Shown here: positions 31,101 through 42,100 of the stretch, piece by piece | Layout: each line of letters opens with the position of its first letter | Position numbering within the stretch: the first letter of the stretch is position 1 | NCBI GenBank assembly: GCA_947623455.1 | Contig: OX392532.1 | Coordinates: 29,734,792-29,798,791, forward strand | Length of the DNA: 64,000 nt | Direction of reading: 5' to 3' | Source of the DNA: Mimachlamys varia | Taxonomy: Eukaryota; Mollusca; Bivalvia; Pectinida; Pectinidae | Program-made: the position numbers and the translations under genes | The notes under the pieces: model-generated | Seen by the model: only the letters and a program-made list of their open reading frames with translations | What the model was told of the DNA's origin: nothing | Database searches by the model: none

Positions 31101-32890
31101 TGGAGGAGAAGTCGTTTAAAGAAATTGTTGATGGACGACAGACGGACGACGGACGCCACGGTATGGCATAAGCTCACCTCGGTCCTTCGGACCAGGTGAA
31201 CTAAAAATGTTGTTTCTGTTTCCTTTTCAATTAATAGATTTTCACCTGCTTATGGAATGCATTGTTAATATAATATAATGTATCAAGTAACAGACTTTGG
31301 TGTTATGGTTTTTAGTTGTAGGTCTATACCACATGCCAAGGTTTGAAACAATTTGATTAAACGACTAGCACAGGGTAAGTCGATCCCTGTAAATATGGAA
31401 GGTTAAATATGATTAAGTACGTCACTTCATCACTAGAGCTGGGTACCACAAAATCAAATGTACCACGGTATACCACGGTATTTAGGCAAATACTGTGGTA
31501 CGTACCACGGTATACCACCTTGATTGAATGTTTGAGCTAGCTAAAGCTTTCCACCCTTTAGCTTTTATGACCATTGAGGGGGCATTTTTATCGAAAATTG
31601 ATCTTAACCCCCCAAATGTGTAAAAGTACTCTAAACACTCTACTTTAGGTCCAAAACTAGCTGTAACAAATTATCAAGTCCCTGTGTTCTAACTTAAGCT
31701 TGGTGTTGAAGTGGGCCCCTCTTGAATTATTTCCAATTCTTTGGATTTCTTTTTGTCAAGAAATTCTTGTTAGTTACCGCACATGTTTACTTCGTTTTAG
31801 GCTTATTTTTGCAGGGTTATCAACTGGATTTTTTTTCAGAATTTTCAGAATCACGAAAAATTTCCAGAAGTTACGTATATTGGGCCTTTAAAGCAAATTT
31901 CTTCTATGACAGTACGATTTTCATTACCGATACAATCATATGACGACATAAAGACATCATTTGTTTATGGCGTCACAATAGTGATATTACACGTGTGTAA
32001 TACCATACATTACTAAACGGGTCAGTGATAAACGTAGGCCTATTTATTTGAAATATCTGTCAGTCTGTCATCAGTCATCGTTGGAAACCCACGGTACACT
32101 TCTCTGACGTTTGCATCCCGTGGGCTAAAATGAAAAGAAACTCTCGTTTTCGTACTAAAATAGTATAGCCATATGCAATCATATCGATTGTTTCATCCGT
32201 GACTACATCAACGTGGGATATCCCATTCCATTTTTTTAGCACTGCCTGTCAACAAAACCTGTCGCTTGTGTTATAATTGTGTCGATTGTGATTAAAATAT
32301 AAGGTCCTGCTATACGGCGATTGTCATCGGCGTCATGCCTACAGAAACATACTGGTTGTGGTCACGGTGAAATGATCCAACAGAGTGTCGCGAGAAACGA
32401 CCATTCTGATTGGTCGAAATCTCCAAATAAACTTCTATTCGGGGAAACGAAGGTTTATACTGATTCTGGCCCACGGGATGCAAACGTCAGAGAAGTGTAC
32501 CGTGGGTTTCCAACGATGGTCATCAGTAAACATTATAGTTATTAGCCGATATCTGTGGTGGTTGAAGGATAAATATGGCTTATGAACTATATGTGCCTTT
32601 ACATGAAAATGTACTTAAACATTGTCCATAATTATATAAGTAAACAATCATGTAGCATATAGGCCAAACTGTTAGTTTCATTGAAATTAGCTCATCAGTT
32701 CTGGAGCAGTTGATTTTTAGGTGTGTGTGAAGGGGAGGGGGCATGTGACAGTAAGAGGCCGGTTATAGTATTCAATAAAAAAAAACATTGTGTTTAGACT
32801 TGTACAGAATTTTGAACTTTACCCAGTAAAAGTCTGTCCACCAACACTTTTGTATCTTTTGAAATAGCCCAACACACATGTGAGCCGCAT
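28122..32890 (-). CDS. MRPL57: MRPL57 homologue (mitochondrial large ribosomal subunit protein mL63), 3 coding exons
   Basis: Exons are 32890-32823 (68 nt), 29961-29850 (112 nt) and 28286-28122 (165 nt), giving 345 nt and 114 residues; human MRPL57 is 102. The C-terminal part is diagnostic: PYITREEEHG followed by a basic helix and the end HLEQLNVLKRWE aligns with human PYMTREQERG and HLNVTKKW-type ends. The N-terminus MRLTCVLGYFKR resembles the human MFLTALLW start and is basic and hydrophobic, as expected of a mitochondrial protein. mL63 is a small structural protein of the 39S subunit. An in-frame ATG 33 codons upstream (32989) would give 147 residues, but an acceptor-like TTGTAG sits between, and the human start argues for 32890. 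The gene is head-to-head with MRPL44. Intron 1 carries a Helitron-like element and a Mutator-like element; intron 2 carries a SINE and a 40-bp tandem array. Confidence 0.9.
28916..29102 (-). mobile_element. tRNA-derived SINE, family A, copy 4
   Basis: The best-preserved tRNA head of the four copies: on the minus strand box A-like GTGCAGTGGATAGTGCACTG and box B GGGTTCGAATCCC. The core GGTTTCCTCCCAC follows. It lies in MRPL57 intron 2. Confidence 0.8.
29191..29480. repeat. 40-bp tandem repeat, seven copies, in MRPL57 intron 2
   Basis: The motif CCAGAAGGAC recurs at 29201, 29241, 29281, 29321, 29361, 29401 and 29441, an exact 40-bp period with few substitutions. A 304-codon open frame that spans this array and the SINE is not a gene. 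Confidence 0.93.
30128..31204 (+). mobile_element. Helitron-like element with six internal 157-bp repeats
   Basis: It begins near AAGAGGCCCAGAGGGCC. Internal units with CCCCTCAG recur at about 30211, 30368, 30521, 30678, 30840 and 30998. It ends after the hairpin GGTCCTTCGGACC followed by CTAA, in keeping with a Helitron-type 3' end. The 5' and 3' ends are familiar from bivalve genomes (from memory). It has no coding capacity and lies in MRPL57 intron 1. A related head in inverse orientation ends at 44941, and a degraded body lies near 54225-54560. Confidence 0.7.
31703..31891. mobile_element. TTAA-type element, truncated right half
   Basis: Only the right half of the family is present, ending AAGTTACGTATATTGGGCCT-TTAA at 31888-31891. 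The left end is missing. It lies in MRPL57 intron 1. Confidence 0.7.
32067..32527. mobile_element. 443-bp Mutator-like MITE with perfect 50-bp inverted ends
   Basis: The element 32076-32518 has identical 50-bp inverted ends beginning CATCGTTGGAAACCCACGG. It is flanked by GTCATCAGT on both sides (32067-32075 and 32519-32527). Perfect ends suggest recent insertion. It lies in MRPL57 intron 1, about 300 bp from exon 1. Confidence 0.9.
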
Positions 32891-33116
32891 CTTGCCGACT
32901 CCGGATCCGCTGTCCTTGACCTTGAAGACTTTGATTGTGCTCTTAGTTTCGTACCTACAACAGTAACGACATATTTCAACCCTCCTCATAACAATAACAA
33001 TAATCTTTTTAAAATTTATAAATAATTCACCTCTTTTGTATATTCGGAGATGATGTATGCCTTATACAAGTAATATTTCTTTCGTTACGAAACTAAACCT
33101 TACATAAAAAACAAAT
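32891..33116. promoter_or_regulatory. Shared bidirectional promoter between MRPL57 and MRPL44
   Basis: Only about 226 bp separate the two start codons, so transcription of both genes must begin from this interval unless there are undetected upstream exons. The MRPL44 start codon is embedded in caaatATGGCGGCC, which resembles the YY1 motif (AAnATGGCGGC) that often overlaps start codons of ribosomal and mitochondrial genes. No TATA box is evident next to either start; the middle is AT-rich. Co-regulation is an inference. Confidence 0.6.
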
Positions 33117-36100
33117 ATGGCGGCCCGCATGTGCATGCGTTTACATCTCATGAGAAAATCGAAGTTCCTGACTGATAGGCCTGCTGCTTTACTTAAAGGT
33201 AGTTGTAAACCGTAATATCTACCTATGAGAAATATGTTTCAAAATTATTCGCATTTGTGACGTGTGCATTACTTAATTAATGAGGTGCATGATCTGCATC
33301 TTTCGAACGACTGTCTTGACCTTTACTTTTCATGTTGTAGATTATGATTAGTTAGCTTAAAATAATGGATTTTTTACACTGGAACATCTCTCATAGTCAT
33401 AGATATAAGATTTGAAAAGATAAAGTGTAGACCAGTATTAAATCATAGCGGTTCGTATTTTGTTTTTAGAATGGAAGAAGAAGAAATCTATATAGAATTA
33501 ATGTTAGTAGTGCTTATTAATTAGTACTAATATTGATACCCGGCCTCCTATGGCTCGGGCTCGGCCCCGGCCGGGTATTAAATCGGTTCCATGCCTCGTA
33601 ATGGAGCAAGCCCGGTGTGATTCACACAGGGGCGATTTTTGCAATATTTATCGCCCGATTGGTTCTCATCGATAAATATACTTAAATGATAAACCATTTC
33701 TGTCGATATCCTACCAAACTTGTAATTAAAATCCACCAAAAATATCGTTAAATATCAAGTTTAAGTAACGAAGCATCAACTAAAATGAGTAGCGGCAGCC
33801 ATGATTAGGGGTACATTCGCGTTACGGGTTGAACCAGCTGAACCAGTTGGACCTGCAGCGAAAACACCAGGCACAGATTTGGACCGAGGCTGACCTCTGG
33901 TAAATCTGGCACGTGCATGTGGTTTGAGGGGTCCAGACGAACCTGGCCGAAACTAAATTGCTGACTATTGCTATAGTTTGTGCTGTTTATTTCTAAAACA
34001 ATGTCATTCCAGATGAAGATGTAAAAATATGTTATATAATTAAGTGGACGTGTGAATTAACGGCATTTGATTATTAATATGCCATTGATTTCTCCTCCGA
34101 AACTGTGGAATTTTAGCTCTGCCTATGGTTCGGTCCAAGTGCGTTTGTTTTTCAGGGTTTATTTCTGTGCCTCCTGTGCCGGTTCAACCTGTAGTGCGAA
34201 TGTACCCTAAGACTTCAGTAAATTTCTTGGTTTCTTTTCTGAAGAGTTCCTCTAAATATGTGAATGGGAGGGCGCGGGGGGGGGGGGGGGGGGGGGGACC
34301 AAATAAGGAAGTCGTAGTAAGCCGTAGTATCTCTGTATTTGGCCATTCAGGCAATATATAAAAACGAGATTTGAGATAACCTCACAAGGAACTGTCATGG
34401 CGATAGTTTCTTGTGTTTGTCAAGAAGGACATTTCTGGTTCTGCTTATTTTGTGAGGCTATTTTGGGGAGGGGATCCATAGCAGGGATCAGTGTCTTGAC
34501 AGGGTCGGTGAACCGACTCGCTTCTCCAGGTGAGGTAAACCTTGCCAACTTCATGTGCGGTAAACCGTGCAACATAGGCCAGGTGCTGTGAACAGTGCCG
34601 ATACCTATCTACTGCTACGTGGAGTTATCGTTCCTTGGATTTAACAGTATAGGGTGCTATAAATAATAAATAAATAAATAGTTAGTTGAATATTGAAACA
34701 CTTTGTTGAGTTATTGAATCGATTGTGTTCGAACCTGTAGTGAAAAAGGCCTGTAACCTGTGTGTGTGTGTCGGAACATGGAAGACGAGGTCTAGAGAGG
34801 ATTGCAGGTCCAGTCGTCGACTCCTATTATTATTCAACCTTTAAAACTATACGATCACGATATAATACGCCAATCAGTCTATAATGCGCCAAGATAAGTT
34901 TAAAGTGATTTGAGCTATTTCAAGTAACAAATACATATCCCAATTGGCGCATTATAGACTGATTGGGGTATTTTACGCTGATTGCGGTTTTCCCCAACCT
35001 GAAAAAAAGTGCAAAACATGGCCAGCTATGAATCGATGCCCATGATTTGTTCATGCAATCACTGACAGAGACCTACAGTGTATATAGCTAGAGATAAAAA
35101 AAATCTTCTTTCTCTTACCAGACCTCACCCAGGGAAAAATATATTCATATGTCATCAAGTTCATTGCTACAGCCAGCAACAATATTAATATTAAAAGAGT
35201 TCTGAAAAGCAAATAATGGCGATAATACATAATATAATTATGTTGTAAACAGAAAAGATAAGCAAGAATGTGCTTTTGGGCATTCAGTTGTAGAATGATA
35301 AACAGGGTCGGTTTGATTGGTTACAATGTAATGCACTTTTTAATTTATACCCAGCCAGATCCATGGCTCTCCAGTCGGATGCTTTGCTGCTATAGATTTA
35401 GAGCCAAAAGGACACACTTAAGCTTGTATTCAGTACATCTGTCTTATAAATTACTAATGCACATCAGTTACACTGGATTACAAATTAAGGGAGAATATTG
35501 GTTTTACACCCCGAAAAAAACTTCAGAATTATTGAAGGATTAACAGTAATATAATTTAAACGTTGGAGATACATTTTTGAGAATGTTTCATTATTAACAA
35601 TTTAAAGTCTTAGGTACCGGGGTAAGTGCAGTTGATTTTGGCTGCTGATCAGGCTGTCATTTATAGAATGTTAAACAGGCATGGTTTGATAAGTTAATTG
35701 ATGCGCTTTTTATACCCAGCGAGACCCATGCCTCACTCTTGTAAGCCTTATTATAACCAATGCTCATCATTAACACTGGATTACAATGGGAGAATATATT
35801 TCATTTGTTGTAGTATACCCACTTTTGCAATGAGTATTTTCGATCCGCTGTCCAGCAGACTAGGATAAAATGTCTCTAAGACCTGTTTTTAGATTTGTTA
35901 AATTTTAAAGTTAAGATCAGCTGATCGTCATGAACACTTTGGTTTCTGTTCAAACCATGCCTGCATAAATCTTTCACCTTTTATAGGCATGCTAAAGATT
36001 TCTGCTGAGAAGAATATTTAATGAGTCTGAGTCTTTTCTAAACCCATTAATGGCTAGTGCTGGATGTGATGATCAGAGCTACGGTATAATTGCTGTATGT

Positions 36101-39100
36101 GTTAGAGGCAGTGGGGCAGTTCCAGAGATAGTACTTAATGAGTAGGACAAAACTTCTGCCGAGAGTACTTGAATATAGTGCCTTTGTTATTCATTCCTGG
36201 TTTCCTAGTTATGACTGTATTAACTTTGACATATGTTTTGACGGTTGATGCCCAGATTGGTCTTGAAGTATCTACTTTATGTAGTCTGTGACTACTATTC
36301 ACTATATATACCATACTTGCCAACTTTTTGTTATGTTATATAGGTAGATAAGAAAGATATGAAAAATTTGTATTGTTCACAAAATATATTTTGCAGATAC
36401 ATGTACCAGAACGTTGAGAACTCAAAAATCACGACGACCTGTCCTATCAGAATTATTCTATAAGCGAGAAGCCCTAGGACCTGGACCTGATAGGCATCCT
36501 TCTGCCTATGGAATATGGTATGTGTGAATCTTTTGATCTTTTTCATGGTTCTCTTTCTTTTCTGAAAGTAAGATATATCATGAACTGTGACATTATGCTT
36601 TGTCAGCTTACCTTATTACTTTTTAAAAAGTTGGTGCAGCTAGACAGTCATCCTTGATATCCAGGGGTAATGCTCATCTACACTTTCTAAACTAAAGGCT
36701 CTGTACATGTGCGTCACCTTGTTTTGATAAGGCAAGAAGACTGGTTCGACCCTTTGATGACATTGATGTACACAAAAAGAATCTTGTGGTCACATAACGG
36801 TAAACATTAATACTGACAAGCTTTGAAGTTGGTCACGGCTCCTTTGTAATCTTCAAAAGGCAGACATCAGCCTAGCAGTTTGTCAAATTTTTTATCTGAG
36901 AGATTCTGTTGATGTACATCAAACTGTCGAACCAGTCTTGTCTCATCATCAAGGTGGCGTACATAGAGCCTTCAGTTTTGCCATGACATAATCCAGGGGT
37001 GTTAAGAGCATAGGTGATGAGTGTAACCCCTGAATGTCAAGGATAATAGACACAATCTTCAATATTGAATACCTAGATTCAAGCAAGTCTTGGTGTGCAG
37101 ATCTAGAGTGAGTATGAGAAATATGTCCCTATGATATATCCTGAGATAAGTGTTCAGCTTGAAAAGTGAAGAAATTATAATACCAATGGGGGATTATGTA
37201 ATTGCCTTTCAATGCTTATACCTTTTATGGATCTACTCGCATTAGAAATACATGTACATTTGTATTAAAAATGAGAATCTAATATAGATAAACATTTTAT
37301 TTTTGTAGGAACTACGATTCTGAGGTGTATGCTTTTGGTAAAAGATTAGGTGAAGATTTTAAAGACGAAATCCTAAAAACAGCATTAGTTCTAAGGTAAG
37401 GTATTTCATTGTTAAATTGTCCACAATAACAAAGACTTAATTTAAAGGTAGAAATTATAGACATGACTAGCAGTAAATATAAATGAGGAACTTTTATTTA
37501 TTGATCTATTTATTGGATAGAACAGTTAACTGTATATAAAATAATTATACTCGACCATGTATTTTGCTAAATTTATACAAGTGCATGCAAGTTTCATGTA
37601 TTATGTTTTGTATTCAAAAGTGTTTGAACAAATTCTTTTGATAAGATTTATTTTTTTTATAAATTTTCCCTCAAATGTCTGCACCTTTTAAATTTCTATG
37701 TATTCTTCCATAACACACAAATGTATTTTTGGTTAAGTTTATGTTGCATTTTGGTTTTAATTTTTTTTCATTTAAAATTAAAAAAATAGAATTAAGCCCT
37801 GGTACTTGATGTCAGGATTACTAGCAAGATTTTATTCTTTTTTTTTCATAAATTTTCAATGGTTATTATATACACCTGACACAAGCACTCTTTTCTGTTT
37901 TATCAGATCATATCAAGAAGAAGATGAAAAGGCAAAAAGAATCCTCCTGGATGATGATAGTGATGAAGATGATAATACAATCTCGGTAGACAGTAATGAA
38001 CAGCTGGCAGAACAAGGTAACAGTGTAGTTTGTTACCTTGGCTTGTCTGTGACACTGTTAGTGTTGTAGAAAGTGGTGCTGGTTAATAATGATAATAATT
38101 CGAGGTTCTTATATACTGCTTCATCACGACCTTAAAGTCTGTTTCAAAGCAGTTCACAAATTATTATCCGTGGTTATAGGGCCTTAATTAGCAACCAGTC
38201 AATATCATTATGAGTTCCCTGGGGAGCATACAACTGGTGCTGCCATTTCGGCGCTCATAGCTAGTATTCTCCAATTTCTAGAACTACCAAACCATGTACT
38301 CATGATTTACAGCTGAAAACACTGGAACAAGCAGAGTTAAGTATCTTTCTCAAAGGATACAACACAAGTGCTGTAGGTGGGACTCAAACTCGCAACCCTT
38401 CGATCACAAGCCCATCATCCTACCACTAGACCACCATGTCTCCATAATTAATGTTTTTCTTTTGAAAAAAACTCTAGTTATTTTTTCCCCCCTTTTAAAA
38501 TTTACTTTTAAGGAAATAATTTACCTCAAGCTTGGCCCTCTGTTATGGTCCAGTGAACAAAATATAGGACTAAAAGCTTTATAGCAGACATATGACAGTC
38601 TCAAGATTCGACAAATTTAATAATTTCAGCAATCTAAAATAAATTTGGAATTCAGCTAGTCACCATAACAACAACTGACACAACCTACATTATGTAAACT
38701 AGCACCCCTGAATATTTCGACAAGCACCCTGGGTGTTTATGGTTAAGGGAATGCAATGGTAAAGTTGTCCATTCCATTATTTCCCTCTTTTGTAACTGCA
38801 TATATATATATATTGCCACAATATTAGAGATTTTACAAAGAGAGATTTCTCCTGTTGTACCTCCATGTATATACAGTGTACCCACAACCTATCGCCACCC
38901 GAATCTACCGCCACCCAAACCTCTAGAATGGATTTCTGTCCTATATAATTCCTTCGTTAAGGTCGCCACCCTTGCATACTGCCATCCGCGACACCCTTTA
39001 AAATACAAACGTCCCGCATCGCTAAATATTTCTCTCTGCAATAACACCATTATATTGCTCTGTTTTTTGGAGATTGAGGAACTCTTTAGTGTTCCATTTG

Positions 39101-42100
39101 GAATGGCATGCAGCAAAAACAGATCAATAACTATTTTCAGATATAAATTAGTGCCAATGTAGATCTGTATGAAGATATTATACTAAGCTTGTTTTTAATC
39201 AAATGTTGGAAATGCAATCTATTATGCAATTTAATTCTTGGTAATAATTTCCATATTTTGATACTATCGTCACCCTCGTTATACCGCCACAATTGCTGTG
39301 GACAAAAGGTGGCGGTATAACGAGGGTACACTGTATGCAAATTTGCAAGCCAAGTGTGCACATAAGACAATACTCTCCTTATAATTAAAAGGTGAGTATT
39401 GTAATGGTATTGTAGACACATTGCTTACAAAGCTGGTATATAATGATGATATACCATATAATGTGACTGGATATCAACATTTCACTACCTCCCGGGACAT
39501 TGTGTCCAACCCCACATACTAATAAATATGTAAAGCAATCACTGGGGATTATGTGAAATCTTGTGATCCTGGAACCTTCTTGTGTTACAGGTGAAAAGTT
39601 GGCATCCCGCTATGTGAAGGCCTACCTGCGGGCAATGTACCCAGAAATGTTTGAGGAAGGCATCAGGTAATTTTCGACTTAAACATGAATTCTTACACCA
39701 GTTCAGTTTCTTTTCAAAATAACGAGCAGATGTGAAAATGTCACAGAAATTCAAAGAAAGTTTGAAAATATTGAATTTTGCTCCTTTCATTTAGTCTTCG
39801 ACAGCAATACAGTACTGTGATTGTGAAAGTATTAAAGTGTTGACCGTATTAATATGATTGTTTTGGTTTCCAGTGCTGTCCATGACTACCTCATGACGGA
39901 TGAGTGTTGACCGTATTAATATGATTGTTTTGGTTTCCAGTGCTGTCCATGACTACCTCATGACGGATGAGTGTTGACCGTATTAATATGATTGTTTTGG
40001 TTTCCAGTGCTGTCTGACTACCTCATGTCGGATGAGTGTTGACCGTATTAATGCGATTGTTTTGGTTCCAGTGCTGTCCATGACTATCTCATGTCAGATG
40101 AGTGTTGACCGTATTAATGTGATTGTTTTGGTTTCCAGTGCTGTCCATGACTACCTCATGTCGGATGAGTGTTGACCGTATTAATATGATTGTTTTGGTT
40201 CCAGTGCTGTCCATGACTACCTCATGTCGGATGAGTGTTGACCGTATTAATGTGATTGTTTTGGTTTCCAGTGCTGTCCATGACTACCTCATGTCGGATG
40301 AGTGTTGACCGTATTAATGTGATTGTTTTGGTTTCCAGTGCTGTCTGACTACCTCATGACGGATGAGTGTTGACCGTATTAATATGATTGTTTTGGTTTC
40401 CAGTGCTGTCCATGACTACCTCATGTTGGATGAGTGTTGACCGTATTAATGTGATGGTTTTGGTTTCCAGTACTGTCCATAACTACCTCATGTTGGATGA
40501 GTGTTGACCGTATTAATGTGATATTTTTGGTTCCAGTGCTGTCCATGACTACCTCATGTCGGATGAAATGTTCAGCTATATAGGAAGCCAGCTAGGTCTA
40601 AAGGACATCATCCTAAAAATGGTAAAAGTTCAAATTTCTTTCGTTTCAAAATAATTTTTAAATTAGACGATTCCTCAAATCTGAAAACTGTGAACCAACT
40701 TATTTTCATGTGTGATTAATTTTCATGTATTTCGCAGTTGATTAAAATTCGTGAAAATTAATCGCCATTGTTTCATATGAAAACGCGAAATTAAGTTGGT
40801 TTACAGAAGTTAATTTGGAGTCATCAATATGTCTATCCATAAAAATGAAACAAACTGTAATAATAAGGTTTTTAACGCTGACCAGACTCGCTGTTCAGTC
40901 TAGAAACTGACTAGGTTACTAATTTCACATCCCAATTTATTGCATGTACATGCTTTATTGTTATTATATACCCCACTTAGGTAAGATAGGTACACAATGT
41001 ATATAATTATTATATATAGTAATCACTTTGTCCATGCATCTGTCTATATGGACCTTGTGTACAATCTTCAAAATCGTGGTCAGATTTGGTTCATATTGCA
41101 TAGCATCACACGGTGAAGTTCTACACCTGATCAGATTTTGGTGGTCATTGGTCAAGTTTAAAGGGTCAGAAGGTAATACTCAACCACATTTGAGGGGGTT
41201 GAGGGGGGGGGGGGTATATCTATATGAGCCCTTGTTCACTTTGCTTTTATTTTGTTGAATCATCATTTATCAGATTTCTTTATTAAAGCAGTACAGTACA
41301 GAAACTTATTTCAATATTATGTCACATAGACAAAAAACAAAAAAAACCCTTATAGTTATACATAATGTGCCAGTCTAACCTTGTGTTTTTTTCTACAGTA
41401 TGCCCCCACTCTTAGCTTTCTCCAAGTACTTAATTCATTTACCCCTATAATTTCAAAATAAACTATTCCAACCTTTGAATTGGAAGAGCCCACATGTGTC
41501 TTCAGGGGTGTGTGCGTTAATTAAGTCAATGATAGATAAGGAATTAATCTCTGATATTTACGTGTCCCTGTTTATTTTGCACCACTCCAGGACTATCCCC
41601 CTACAGATGAAGACTACTGTGTTACCATGAAGGCAGTCATAGGAGCTCTGGCAGAAAGTCAGGTACGGCCAAAGGGAGACTACTCATACTTTACCCAAAC
41701 TTGTTTACTCTCACCAACAAAGGGTACATTCGCGCTACAGGTTGAACCGGCACAGGAAGCACAGAAATAAGCCACGTTAAACGAACGCTCTTGGACCGAA
41801 CCAAAGGCAGAGCTAAAAATCCATAGCTTCGGAGCAGGAATTAATAATATATCCAGAATAAAATGACGTTATTTCACACGTCCACTAAATAATATTATGT
41901 ATCTTTACATTTTCACCCGGTTTGACATTGTTTAAGAAATAAATAACGAAAACTAGCAATATTCAGAAACTTAGTTTCGGCCAGGTTCGTCTGGACCCCT
42001 CAAACCACAAGTGCCAGATTTTCCAGAGGTCAGCCTTGGTCCAAATTTGTGCCTGGTGTTTTCGCTCCAGGTTCAACTGGTTCAGCTGGTTCAACTGGTA

